Part shown: piece by piece, positions 18,678-26,925 of the stretch
How the letters are laid out: every line of letters starts with the position of its first letter
How positions within the stretch are numbered: position 1 is the first letter of the stretch
Assembly: GCF_008042045.1 (NCBI RefSeq)
Contig: NZ_RDBP01000012.1
Coordinates: forward strand, 2,965,245 to 3,009,357
Length of the DNA: 44,113 bases
Direction: 5' to 3'
Source of the DNA: Streptomyces sp. T39
GTDB taxonomy: Bacteria > Actinomycetota > Actinomycetes > Streptomycetales > Streptomycetaceae
Translations under genes and position numbers: made by a program
Notes under the pieces: generated by a model
Database searches by the model: none
The model's input: the letters and a program-made list of their open reading frames with translations, nothing else
What the model was told of the DNA's origin: nothing

Positions 18678-20201
18678 ATGGCATCACGTCGGGACGAACT
18701 GAACGCCTACACCTTCGCGAAGCGAAGGCTCATCGCGCAGTTCCTTCAGCCGAACGCGACGGGCTCCGAGGAGGGCGCTCCGCGTCCCCTGCGGGCGGTC
18801 GTCCCCGGTGTCATCGTGGGCGTGGTGGTCCTCGCCGTTTTCGGCGCCTGGGGGATGTTCAAGCCCGTGGCGCCCAAGGGCTGGGACACTCCGGGCGAGA
18901 ACGTCATCATCGCCAGCAAATCGACCACCCGGTACGTCGTCCTGAAGACGGGCGACAAGGTCCAGCTCCACCCGGTCCTCAACATGTCGTCGGCGAAGCT
19001 GCTCCTGGACCCCGACAAGGGGAAGGTCATCAACGTCGACGAGTCGGTGCTCGACAACGGCAAGATCCCGCACGGCGCCACCCTCGGCATCCCCTACGCC
19101 CCCGACCGCCTGCCCGACGCGAAGCAGGCCGGCGCCGCCAAGCGCTGGGCGGTCTGCGAGCGCCCGGGCGAGGGCGGCCGGGCGATCCAGAAGGCCGCGT
19201 TCGTGCTCGCCGAGCGGGACGCGAAGAAGACCGAGGGCGCCAACCAGCTCACCGGCGGCGAACTCCTCTACGTCGAGGGCCCCGACGGGACCAAGTACGT
19301 CGTCGACGCCGGCGGCACCGCCTACCGGGCCGCCGACGACGAACTCCTCCTGCGCCAGCTCGTCGGCCACAACCGGGCGGCGCAGCGCGTCTCGGCGGCC
19401 TGGCTGGAGACCCTGCACCAGGGCGACACCATCTCCTTCCCGGAGGTCCCCGGCACCCCGGGTGCCCCGGCCGGCGCCCCCGGCCTCGCCGAGGCCGTCA
19501 ACAGGATCGGCATGGTGCTGTCCGCCACCGACGGCACCAGGAAGCAGCGGTACGTGGTCCTCCAGGGCCGTGTCGCCCCGGTCTCGGACTTCGTCGCCAA
19601 GCTGCTGCTGAACAGCCGTCAGCTCGTCGACCTCGGCCAGAACGGCCAGGAGACCGCCGTCAGCGCCGGCGCCTTCGCGCCGGGCGGACCGTTCGGCCAG
19701 GACAAGAAGTGGCCGGCCGCCGAGCCGAAGCCCGTCAACGAAGCGAGCACCGCGCAGGGCAGCAGGAACACCGTCTGCAACGTGCTCCGGGACGTCGACG
19801 AGGACGGCGGCGCCACCACCCTGACCACCTGGGCCGGCACGGACTTCCCGGCCCCCCTGCCCACCGGGTCCACCAGCGCCTACGTGACCCCCGGATCCGG
19901 GCAGCTGTTCCGCCAGTTCAAGGGATCCGACACGAAGACCGGCTTCCTGTTCCTGGTCACCGACACGGGCCTGCGGTACGCGATGCAGTCCAACGGCGAC
20001 AGCGCCACCGACGAGTCCGGCATCGGCTCCTCCGGCTCCGAGGAGGAGAAGCGGGCACGGCAGCAGGAGGCGGCCCAGGCGCAGAACCGTCTCGGCTACA
20101 AGGAGGTCACCCCGCTGCCCGTCCCGGCGCAGTGGTCGACCTTCCTGCCGACCGGGCCCCGGCTCTCCACCGGAGCGGCCACGCAGCCGCAGGGTTCGTG
20201 A
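18678..20201 (+). CDS. eccB: Type VII secretion protein EccB
   Basis: A 507-residue EccB, the periplasm-facing core subunit of the ESX membrane complex. It starts MASRRDELNAYTFAKRRLIA, the family hallmark, with a single membrane helix at about 41-61. The large extracellular repeat domain includes AKLLLDPDKGKVINVDESVL and VSDFVAKLLLNSRQLVDLG. Two cysteines (in WAVCERPG and TVCNVLRDV) match the conserved EccB disulfide. ATG 18678 follows GGGGAGAGG with some spacing. The stop overlaps or abuts the mycosin start, and the 179-base divergent gap to eccE-minD must hold both promoters. Confidence 0.93.
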   Translation: MASRRDELNAYTFAKRRLIAQFLQPNATGSEEGAPRPLRAVVPGVIVGVVVLAVFGAWGMFKPVAPKGWDTPGENVIIASKSTTRYVVLKTGDKVQLHPVLNMSSAKLLLDPDKGKVINVDESVLDNGKIPHGATLGIPYAPDRLPDAKQAGAAKRWAVCERPGEGGRAIQKAAFVLAERDAKKTEGANQLTGGELLYVEGPDGTKYVVDAGGTAYRAADDELLLRQLVGHNRAAQRVSAAWLETLHQGDTISFPEVPGTPGAPAGAPGLAEAVNRIGMVLSATDGTRKQRYVVLQGRVAPVSDFVAKLLLNSRQLVDLGQNGQETAVSAGAFAPGGPFGQDKKWPAAEPKPVNEASTAQGSRNTVCNVLRDVDEDGGATTLTTWAGTDFPAPLPTGSTSAYVTPGSGQLFRQFKGSDTKTGFLFLVTDTGLRYAMQSNGDSATDESGIGSSGSEEEKRARQQEAAQAQNRLGYKEVTPLPVPAQWSTFLPTGPRLSTGAATQPQGS

Positions 20202-20212
20202 GGGCGGCGGCG

Positions 20213-21493
20213 ATGACCAACAGGAGCATGGACCGGGCGACTTCGCCGGCCGGCGCCGCCACCCGCCGCCTGTTCACCGTCGCGGCGGCCACCGCGCTCA
20301 CCGTGATCGGCCTGCCCCTGTCCACCGCGGCGGCGGACGACATCACCCAGTGCACCTACCCCGGCAAGGTCTACGAGGGCCGCCCCTGGTCGCTCCAGCG
20401 GGTCCTCCTCGACGAGCTCTGGAAGCAGTCCACGGGCAAGGGCGTCCGGGTGGCCGTCATCGACACCGGGGTCGACGTGCGCCACCCGCAGCTCAAACCG
20501 GCCGTCGACACCCGCGCCGGGATCAACCTCCTCCCGAAGGACGCCAAGGACGACAACGGCAACAAGATCGAACGCGGCAAGGAGGACGGGACCACGGACA
20601 CCGTGGGCCACGGCACCAAGGTCGCCGGCATCATCGCGGCCCGGCCGGCCAAGGGCACCGGCTTCAGCGGACTGGCTCCCGCCGCGACGATCATCCCGAT
20701 CCAGCAGAACGACGCGGACGGCCGCGGCACCGCGGCCACCCTGGCCCAGGCGATCCGGCACGCGATCGCCGAGAAGGCCGACGTGATCAACATCTCGCAG
20801 GACACGGCCAACGCCGTGGAGCCGGCCCCCGCGCTGAAGGAGGCCGTGGACGCGGCCCTCGCCAAGGAGATCGTCGTGGTGGCCTCGGCGGGCAACGACG
20901 GCCTCGGCGGCAACGTGAAGCGGACCTACCCCGCCTCGTACGAAGGCGTCCTGGCGGTGGCCTCCTCCGACCGGAACAACGAACGCGCCCAGTTCTCCCA
21001 GTCGGGAGACTTCGTCGGGGTCGCGGCGCCCGGTGTCGACATGATCTCCACCGTGCCCGGCGGCGGCCACTGCGCCGACAGCGGCACCAGCTTCTCCGCC
21101 CCCTACGTGGCCGGCCTCGCCGCGCTCGTCAAGGCCAAGCACGGTGACTGGACGCGGCAGCAGATCGTCGCCCAGATCCAGCAGACCGCGGAGCGCTCGG
21201 TCGCCGGTCACGACCGGCTGGTGGGCTGGGGTGTGGTCGACCCCGTCCGTGCGCTGACCGAGGACGACCACCCGATCGAGAAGCCCGAGGCCCACGAGGG
21301 CGTCACCCGCGCCGAGGCGCCGACACCGGCCGAACTCCACCCCGGCGAGAGCCCCGAGGAGCGCTCGGCCCGGCTCGCGACCTATGTCGTCGTGGGCGGG
21401 GCGGTCCTGGTCGCGGCGGTCTCCGGAGGCGCGGTGGCGCTGCGGGACTCCCGGCGGCGCAGGCGGAGGATCGCCCGCGGGGCGCTGGGATGA
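20213..21493 (+). CDS. mycP: Mycosin 1 (T7SS subtilisin-like serine protease)
   Basis: A 426-residue membrane-anchored subtilase. A signal peptide (RRLFTVAAATALTVIGLPLS) is followed by the S8 domain with Asp84 (AVIDTGVD), His133 (VGHGTKVAGI), oxyanion Asn228 (SAGND) and Ser293 (GTSFSAPYVAG). A C-terminal helix (about 390-410) ends in an Arg-rich cytoplasmic tail. Mycosins stabilise the ESX complex and process some substrates. ATG 20213 is preferred; an in-frame GTG at 20198 would overlap the eccB stop and cannot be excluded. Coupling to eccB suits a structural role. Confidence 0.9.
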   Translation: MTNRSMDRATSPAGAATRRLFTVAAATALTVIGLPLSTAAADDITQCTYPGKVYEGRPWSLQRVLLDELWKQSTGKGVRVAVIDTGVDVRHPQLKPAVDTRAGINLLPKDAKDDNGNKIERGKEDGTTDTVGHGTKVAGIIAARPAKGTGFSGLAPAATIIPIQQNDADGRGTAATLAQAIRHAIAEKADVINISQDTANAVEPAPALKEAVDAALAKEIVVVASAGNDGLGGNVKRTYPASYEGVLAVASSDRNNERAQFSQSGDFVGVAAPGVDMISTVPGGGHCADSGTSFSAPYVAGLAALVKAKHGDWTRQQIVAQIQQTAERSVAGHDRLVGWGVVDPVRALTEDDHPIEKPEAHEGVTRAEAPTPAELHPGESPEERSARLATYVVVGGAVLVAAVSGGAVALRDSRRRRRRIARGALG

Positions 21494-21587
21494 GGCGTTG
21501 CAGCACAATCGGTACGGCACGGTGACTTTGCGGCAGCACATGAACTGTCGTACAGGTTTTGACGAAGTCCTGTGACGAACAAGCCAC

Positions 21588-21616
21588 TTGGGAGTGTCGT
21601 AACCGGTGGCTAGAGT
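21588..21616 (+). promoter_or_regulatory. Putative promoter for the PE/PPE-like gene pair
   Basis: TTGGGA (21588-21593), 17 bases, TAGAGT (21611-21616). The -10 matches the TAGRRT form common in Streptomyces. It lies in the 233-base gap after mycP, 111 bases before the next start. Confidence 0.5.
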
Positions 21617-21726
21617 GGTACCCGCGGCGATCACGGGAAGCAGGACAGCACGATCGCAATGTATGGCAGTGGTAGCAAACGGGGAGGAATGACTCGTGCC
21701 CAGGGCATGTGGTGACGGGGGCGGCA

Positions 21727-22164
21727 ATGGCCGGTGACCTCGAGCGCGGTGTCGGTGAGCTGAAGAAGTTCCGGGCCAAGGTCGACGAGGTGCTCTCCAC
21801 GCTGGAGAGCAGTGACGGCGGCAAGACCAAGGTCGCGGCCGAGCAGGTCACCCGCGGATCCTTCGGCGTCGGTCTCCCCTTCGCCGAGGCGGACGGCTTC
21901 TACACGGAGTACAACCGCGTCCATCAGGCGCTGGTCTCGCTCTCGAAGTCGCTCGGCGACCAGATCGAAGTGCTCACCATCGGTGTGCACGGGGCCGACG
22001 TCGGCTACGACAACGTCGACAACTACGAGCGCTCCCGCTTCCACGCGATCAACGCGCGCCTCGACGAGGAGCGCGACGCGATGGAAGAGGCACAGAAGCC
22101 GAAGCCGGCCGCGCCACAGCAGCCGCGCACGGATTCCAAGACCGGCACCACGGATCTGGGGTGA
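21727..22164 (+). CDS. Small helical T7SS-associated protein with YxxxD motif (PE/EspC-like)
   Basis: A 145-residue protein with no named family that I can assign. Residues 1-125 are predominantly helical (LERGVGELKKFRAKVDEVL; HQALVSLSKSLGDQIEVLTI), then a charged, Pro/Gln-rich tail. YDNVD at residues 94-98 fits the general YxxxD/E T7SS export motif at the end of a helix. ATG 21727 is chosen; GTG 21709 is in frame. It sits three bases before a larger gene with a WxG motif, an arrangement like mycobacterial PE/PPE or EspC-type pairs. Role as a secreted heterodimer partner is an inference. Confidence 0.6.
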   Translation: MAGDLERGVGELKKFRAKVDEVLSTLESSDGGKTKVAAEQVTRGSFGVGLPFAEADGFYTEYNRVHQALVSLSKSLGDQIEVLTIGVHGADVGYDNVDNYERSRFHAINARLDEERDAMEEAQKPKPAAPQQPRTDSKTGTTDLG

Positions 22165-22167
22165 TGC

Positions 22168-23955
22168 ATGATGAGTGACGAGAAGCAGCCGAACCCCGGA
22201 ACGCAGCCCGCTCCCGGCACCGAGAAGCCCCTGACGCCGGAGCAGCACGTTCAGGAGCAGGCCGAGCAGCAGGAGCAGATCGAGGGCCAGTTCGCGGCCA
22301 CCGACATGCTGGAGCGCCTGCCGGACTTCCTCAACTTCTTCGGCTCCTCCACCGGCAGCGTCTTCGGTTCCACCGTCTTCGACGGCCGCAAGCTCAACGA
22401 GATGCTGGACTTCCTGGAGAGCGCCAACCCCGAGCAGCTGGAAGGCGCCGGCGAAGCCCTGAACAAGGCCAACACCGACATCAACCGTGCGGCCGAGGAC
22501 CTCGCCAAGTTCGTCGCGGACGTCAAGTGGACGGGCCAGGGCGCCGAGGAGTTCCGCCGCTACGGCGCCGAGGTGGTCAGCTACGCCTGGGCGATCGCCA
22601 AGATGGCCAACGCGGCGGGTGCCCAGATGAAGGTGGCCAGCACCGGCCTCGCCTCCGTCCGCAACGCCCGCCCGCCCCGCGACGACCGCGCGGTGCAGAA
22701 GGACGCCAAGGACTTCGCGGTCCCGGAGCAGACGGCCGACAACCCGGAGTACCAGAAGGCCCTGCAGGTCGAGAAGAACCGGCAGGAGGCCATCAACCAG
22801 ATGAACCGCCTGGCCTCGTTCTACGCGGTGTCGGAGAGCACCCTGGCGCGCCAGGAGCTGCCGAAGCCGCCGCAGGCGTACCAAGCGGCGGTGCCGCTGC
22901 CGACGAGCCGTATCACGGCCGGCGAGATGGGATCCGGTGAGGCGACGTCGCGGCAGCCCACCGGGTCCTTCGCCTCCGCCGGCGAGACCGGCCAGGGCGA
23001 GGCCGTCCAGCGCACCGGCACGCCCGGCAAGGTGGACGCCGTCACCGACACGTCGATGACGATCGACAGCACCACCACGGCGCCCCCGCCGACGACCACC
23101 GGCCCCACCCAGTCGCAGCCCGTCGTGACCACGACAAACCCCACCACCGGCCCGGTCGCCGGCCCGCCGATCACCTCCTTCGGTCCGCCCAGACGTTCCA
23201 CCGGCCCCATCACGGCCAACGGCAAGACCTTCAAGTCGGTCGGACGCGAAGGCGTGCCCGGCCCTTCGCAGCAGACGGGTCGGTCCGCCCAGGGTTACGG
23301 CAGGCCCATGACGCCCACGACCACGGGCCCGACCTCCAACGCGACCGGCCGCAGCCAGTCGCCGATGGTGGGGCGCCCGGGAGGTCCGGGCATGCCCGCC
23401 GGCGGCGGGCAGAACCGTCAGACCTCCGCCACGGGCCGCAGTCAGTCGCCGATGGTCGGCCGCCCCGGCGGTCCGGGCGTGCCGGGTGCGGGGCGTCAGA
23501 ATCCCGCGACCGGGCGCAACCAGCCACCGATCGTGGGGCGTCCCGTCAGCGGCCCGTCGTCGGCCACCGGTCGCACGGCGCCGGCCTCGCCCGCCGCCGG
23601 CCGCGGTACCGGGATCGTCGGTGGCACGCCCCAGCGCACCACCGGGCAGAGCGCGGGATCGCGGCTGCCTCGCGGCACAGTCGTCGGCGCCGACTCCCAG
23701 AACACCGGACGTCCTGTGGCGGGCCGGCCCAGCCAGGCGGGCGTCGTGGGCGCCAACGCGCAGAACCGGCCCGTCCGGCAGACGGGCCGTGGCACCCCCA
23801 GCGCGAACGGTGTCGTCGGCACCCCGCGCGCGGCCGGTGCCCGCCCTGACGCTGCCGGTGCGCGAGGTGACGACCAGCGCTCCGAGCACCCCATCGACGA
23901 CGAAGAGACAAGGACGAATCACCGGCGCGGCCCCGTCCCGCCGGTGATCGGCTGA
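22168..23955 (+). CDS. Large WxG-motif T7SS protein with Gly/Pro-rich repeat tail (PPE-like)
   Basis: A 595-residue protein. Residues 40-240 are helical and hold WTGQGAEEF (W121-G123), a WxG turn between helices. The remaining 350 residues are low-complexity, with repeated TGRxQxPxVGRP and VVGxxxQN units, and end RGPVPPVIG, an ending I associate with other Streptomyces WxG proteins. There is no signal peptide or membrane helix. Architecture (helical WxG head, long disordered tail) resembles PPE proteins or EspK-like chaperoned cargo. It follows the YxxxD protein by three bases. A second ATG at 22171 is equally possible as start. Confidence 0.6.
   Translation: MMSDEKQPNPGTQPAPGTEKPLTPEQHVQEQAEQQEQIEGQFAATDMLERLPDFLNFFGSSTGSVFGSTVFDGRKLNEMLDFLESANPEQLEGAGEALNKANTDINRAAEDLAKFVADVKWTGQGAEEFRRYGAEVVSYAWAIAKMANAAGAQMKVASTGLASVRNARPPRDDRAVQKDAKDFAVPEQTADNPEYQKALQVEKNRQEAINQMNRLASFYAVSESTLARQELPKPPQAYQAAVPLPTSRITAGEMGSGEATSRQPTGSFASAGETGQGEAVQRTGTPGKVDAVTDTSMTIDSTTTAPPPTTTGPTQSQPVVTTTNPTTGPVAGPPITSFGPPRRSTGPITANGKTFKSVGREGVPGPSQQTGRSAQGYGRPMTPTTTGPTSNATGRSQSPMVGRPGGPGMPAGGGQNRQTSATGRSQSPMVGRPGGPGVPGAGRQNPATGRNQPPIVGRPVSGPSSATGRTAPASPAAGRGTGIVGGTPQRTTGQSAGSRLPRGTVVGADSQNTGRPVAGRPSQAGVVGANAQNRPVRQTGRGTPSANGVVGTPRAAGARPDAAGARGDDQRSEHPIDDEETRTNHRRGPVPPVIG
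23338..23600 (+). repeat. Tandem repeats in the PPE-like tail
   Basis: Units of 57-90 bases encode variants of ATGRSQSPMVGRPGGPG. The first two copies (from about 23338 and 23428) are near-identical over 18 residues; later copies (ATGRNQPPIVGRP, ATGRTAP) are more diverged. Copy-number variation between strains is likely. Confidence 0.7.
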
Positions 23956-23979
23956 CCACGGGAAGGCTCGGAAGTCAGA

Positions 23980-25245
23980 ATGACGGCACGTACGATCGAG
24001 GGCCGCGCCGCGCGGCGCGGCCTCGGCACCGTGGCAGCGTTGGTGGCGCTGACGGCAGGGCTCGCCGGCACCGCCCCCGCGGCGCATGCTGCAGACGCAC
24101 AGTCGAACCAGTGGTACCTGGACGCGATGAACGCCGAGGAGATCTGGAAGTCCACCACGGGCCAGGGCATCACGGTCGCCGTCATCGACACCGGCGTCGA
24201 TCCGTCCACCACGTCCCTCAAGGGGCAGGTGCTCAAGGGGTGGGACGCGGCTGAAGCCGAAGGCGACGAGACCGACGACTACACAGGCCACGGAACGACG
24301 GTCGCCGAACTCATTGCCGGCACGGGCGCGGGTGGTGGGATCAAAGGGCTGGCCCCTGGCGCCAAAGTGATCCCCTACCGGGTCAGTGACACCGAGCTGC
24401 AGGACGAACAGAAGGTCAACGCCTTCGACATGCGGGAGGCGATCCGGGCCGCTGCGGACAGCGACGCCCAGATCATCAATGTCTCGATGGCCACCGACTT
24501 CTACAACTCGGAGATCCGCAAGGCGGTCGAGTACGCCCAGGCGAAGGGCAAACTGCTCTTCGCCGGCACCGGTAACAACGCCGACAAGGTCAACAAGATC
24601 CAGTACCCCGCCGGTTACGCGGCGGCTGTCGCGGTGGGGGCCACCGGCAAGGACGGCAAGGTCGCCCCCTACTCGACCCACGGCGACTTCGTGGACATCG
24701 CCGCACCCGGTACGGGTGTGCCCCAATGGTGCGACAAGAACCTCCGCAGTTACTGCGTCGCGAAGGGCACCAGCTACGCCACGGCCATCGCCTCCGCCTC
24801 CGCCGCCCTCATCTGGTCCAAGAACCCCGACTGGACGGCCAATCAGGTCCTCCGTGTCATGTTCGAGTCCGCCGGGCGCGGCGAGGACTGGAAGGAGGGC
24901 ACCGTCAGCAACTACCTCGGGCACGGCATCGTCCGCCCCGGTGCCCACATCAACCGCGGCGTGGGCGAGCCCGGTGACCCGGGCATCAGCCCGCTGACCA
25001 ACACCAAGGTCGGCGGGGGGACGGGCACCGCCGGTGGCGACGCCTCCTCCGCCACACCCGACCCGTCTGCACCAGCTTCGTCACAGGCCCCCGCCGAGGA
25101 GCCCGGGGACGACGCCGTCGTGGCAGGCTCCTCCACGGAGTCGGACGACAGCGGCCTGCCGGTCTGGGCCATCGGCGCCGCAGCCGCTGTCGTGGTGCTC
25201 GCGGGCGGAGCCTTCGCCGTCGTACGGAAGCGCCGCAGCGCCTGA
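23980..25245 (+). CDS. Mycosin 2 (second T7SS subtilisin-like protease)
   Basis: A 421-residue subtilase, clearly paralogous to but different from the first. The signal peptide ends near PAAHAADA. The triad is Asp70 (AVIDTGVD), His104 (TGHGTTVAEL) and Ser265 (GTSYATAIA), and the oxyanion region is FAGTGNN. Cys251 and Cys259 could form a disulfide. A Ser/Pro/Asp-rich stalk (about 345-390) leads to one membrane helix (about 394-415) and a KRRSA tail. It lacks the long insertion between Asp and His seen in the first copy. It stands directly before the esx genes, suggesting a role in processing exported proteins. Confidence 0.88.
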   Translation: MTARTIEGRAARRGLGTVAALVALTAGLAGTAPAAHAADAQSNQWYLDAMNAEEIWKSTTGQGITVAVIDTGVDPSTTSLKGQVLKGWDAAEAEGDETDDYTGHGTTVAELIAGTGAGGGIKGLAPGAKVIPYRVSDTELQDEQKVNAFDMREAIRAAADSDAQIINVSMATDFYNSEIRKAVEYAQAKGKLLFAGTGNNADKVNKIQYPAGYAAAVAVGATGKDGKVAPYSTHGDFVDIAAPGTGVPQWCDKNLRSYCVAKGTSYATAIASASAALIWSKNPDWTANQVLRVMFESAGRGEDWKEGTVSNYLGHGIVRPGAHINRGVGEPGDPGISPLTNTKVGGGTGTAGGDASSATPDPSAPASSQAPAEEPGDDAVVAGSSTESDDSGLPVWAIGAAAAVVVLAGGAFAVVRKRRSA

Positions 25246-25247
25246 CG

Positions 25248-25274
25248 GAACGACCGGGCCCGCCGGGCCCGTTC
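25248..25274 (+). terminator. Possible hairpin after mycosin 2
   Basis: GAAC and GGGCCC on the left pair with GGGCCC and GTTC on the right around a GCC loop, with a 4-base bulge. It is weak and may only partly insulate the esx genes. Confidence 0.3.
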
Positions 25275-25364
25275 AGACCTTCACCTCACGGTCGTGCCGC
25301 GCTGCGCCATCCGGGGCACGGCACGACCAGCCAGCAACCAAGAAGTTCAGAAGGGAACCCCATC

Positions 25365-25718
25365 GTGTCTCAGGGCCAGCGGCTTTCAGACCAGCAAGTC
25401 ATCCAGCTCGAGAAGCAGCTCTTCGAGAAGTTCAACTCGATCAAGGGCCAGCTCAGCCAGATCCAGGGCACGATCGACAGCCTCGAGGGTCAGTGGAAGG
25501 GCATCGGCGCCGGGGCCTTCAACTCGAAGCAGCAGGAGATCAACACCTCCATGGTGCGCCTCGGCAACATCCTGGCGAAGTTCCTCGACGCCATGAGCCA
25601 GTCGCGGAAGATCAAGGACGGCACCGAGGACGACGTCCGCGCCGCCGTGCAGGCGATCAACGTCGACCTCGGCGTCGGCACCAACGCCGCTCCCAAGTCC
25701 GGCATCGCCGGCCTCTAG
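25365..25718 (+). CDS. WXG100 protein (EsxA/EsxB family), first copy
   Basis: A 117-residue WXG100 protein starting at GTG 25365 after GAAGGG. The helical hairpin turns at WKG (W44-G46, in EGQWKGIGAGAFNS). It has no C-terminal YxxxD motif and a flexible end (GTNAAPKSGIAGL). Such proteins leave through the T7SS as a dimer with a partner carrying the signal, here most likely the product of the next gene. The gap between them is 70 bases and includes a 7-bp hairpin (CCCGGCG/CGCCGGG, 25740-25759), which may set different expression levels. Confidence 0.9.
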   Translation: MSQGQRLSDQQVIQLEKQLFEKFNSIKGQLSQIQGTIDSLEGQWKGIGAGAFNSKQQEINTSMVRLGNILAKFLDAMSQSRKIKDGTEDDVRAAVQAINVDLGVGTNAAPKSGIAGL

Positions 25719-25788
25719 AGCCCGCTGGGCGCACTCCACCCCGGCGCGCGTACGCCGGGTGACCACACCAACGTGAGATGAGGGAATC

Positions 25789-26091
25789 ATGGGCATGAAC
25801 TCGGGCGACGAGCTCGTCGTCAAGTACGACGGTCTCGACGTGGCGGCGACCACACTGGGCAACCAGGCCAAGAAGCTCGAAGAGGACCTTCGGGAGATCA
25901 AGACGGCCATGGCCACCGTCGCCGCCGGCTGGGAGGGCGAGGCGCACAACGCGTACGTCCAGGAGCAGGTGAAGTGGGACAAGGAAGCCGCCGACATCCA
26001 CAAGGCCCTGATGCAGATCGGTCAGGTCGTGGCGAACGCGGGCGGCGACTACATGGGTGGCGACAAGAAGGCCGCCAGCTACTTCGCCTGA
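25789..26091 (+). CDS. WXG100 protein with YxxxD export signal, second copy
   Basis: A 100-residue WXG100 protein. The turn motif is WEG (W48-G50, in AAGWEGEAHNAY). The tail contains Y88-M-G-G-D92, a match to the YxxxD/E signal recognised through the last ATPase domain of EccC. ATG 25789 follows GAGGGA; ATG 25795 is an alternative. With the preceding gene it should form the EsxA/EsxB-type heterodimer. Studies in S. coelicolor have reported such a pair to be secreted and to influence sporulation. Two terminators follow. Confidence 0.92.
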   Translation: MGMNSGDELVVKYDGLDVAATTLGNQAKKLEEDLREIKTAMATVAAGWEGEAHNAYVQEQVKWDKEAADIHKALMQIGQVVANAGGDYMGGDKKAASYFA

Positions 26092-26132
26092 TCCGTTCCC
26101 GGCCACGGCCGGACGCATCGGTACACCGCACA

Positions 26133-26163
26133 GGGGTGGGCACGCGCGAGGGGTGCCCACCCC
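26133..26163 (+). terminator. First hairpin after the esx genes
   Basis: GGGGTGGGCA (26133-26142) pairs with TGCCCACCCC (26154-26163) across an 11-base loop, 42 bases after the esx stop. Confidence 0.55.
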
Positions 26164-26242
26164 CTGGTGTTCCCGCGATCCTCTCCGGTCGGGTCCGCGG
26201 GAGCACCATGACCGGAATCGCGGGCAGCGAAGGTGTGTGTGA

Positions 26243-26292
26243 CGACAGCACCCGGTTCCCTGCCCACACGGGCAGGGAACCGGGTGCTGTCG
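26243..26292. terminator. Bidirectional 23-bp terminator
   Basis: Two perfectly complementary 23-base arms (26243-26265 and 26270-26292) surround an ACAC loop. It stands between the esx genes (plus) and the stop of the minus-strand lipoprotein gene 22 bases away, so it can serve both transcripts. Confidence 0.85.
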
Positions 26293-26313
26293 CGAGGGTG
26301 AAGCGGTCGGCGG

Positions 26314-26925
26314 TCAGGAGGCAGAGCCTGTGCAGGCCGAGGATTCGGCCACAGCCTCCGCGTAGTCGAGCAGCAGCCTCTTGGCCGCATCGGAGTTCTC
26401 GAACTCCTTGTCGTAGATCAGCACCCTGACGAACAAGTCCCTTTCGGGATGTTCCTTCTCAGCCACCGGACAGGGGACGATCCGAACCCCGCCTCGGTTG
26501 CTCCATGCGTATGTCCCGTCGGCGCTCGTGTACTCGTCCAGCGAGACGAAGGGATTGCTCCTGGCCACCTTGGTCAGGGAATCGCCCTTCTTCCACTCCG
26601 AGAAGGCGCTGACAGCGAGTTTGCCGTCGACGATGACTTCGCAATGAGTGCGACCCACCTCACGTGACGCCGCACGTGTCGTCAGATTCTCACCGGTCTC
26701 CGGCAGTACGCCGTCCAGGGTCGAGCTCGGCGTGGGCGTTCCGCAGAGGTCGGAAGGCACCGTGAAGGACCGGGCCTCCTCGGGTTCCGAGCAAGCGGTG
26801 AGAACGAGTGTGAGCTGTGCGGTGAGGCCGACAGCCGCGAGCAGTCGCCGGCGTCGTCGCCTCGATGCCGAGTGCCGGGCACCGGCCTTCCGCTCACGTC
26901 CTGCATGTGCGATGGCCGACGTCAT
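26314..26925 (-). CDS. Lipoprotein, candidate immunity/partner protein of the effector module
   Basis: A 203-residue lipoprotein. A very basic N-terminus (RRRRRR) is followed by a hydrophobic stretch and lipobox LTAC. The mature part starts SEPEEARSFTVPSDLCG and has further cysteines (THCEVIV, IVPCPV, SACTGSAS) that could form disulfides, recalling DUF3558-like Streptomyces lipoproteins. Its ATG overlaps the stop of the 762-residue WSG-motif gene (ATGA). A membrane-anchored partner or immunity protein for that gene's product is an inference from this coupling. It is the last gene before the 23-bp terminator. Confidence 0.6.
   Translation of the reverse strand: MTSAIAHAGRERKAGARHSASRRRRRRLLAAVGLTAQLTLVLTACSEPEEARSFTVPSDLCGTPTPSSTLDGVLPETGENLTTRAASREVGRTHCEVIVDGKLAVSAFSEWKKGDSLTKVARSNPFVSLDEYTSADGTYAWSNRGGVRIVPCPVAEKEHPERDLFVRVLIYDKEFENSDAAKRLLLDYAEAVAESSACTGSAS

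Noticed and set aside
23338..23600. CRISPR-like repeat pattern
   Set aside because: The repeats are in-frame protein repeats of unequal length with no constant spacer size and no cas genes nearby.
21631..24948. Minus-strand open frame of about 1,100 codons opposite the PE/PPE-like genes and mycosin 2
   Set aside because: No recognisable motif; the plus strand encodes a subtilase with a full triad.
25246..25364. A bldB-like small regulator gene next to the esx genes
   Set aside because: As I recall, S. coelicolor has bldB in this neighbourhood, but the 119-base gap here holds no such frame and none was seen elsewhere in the locus.
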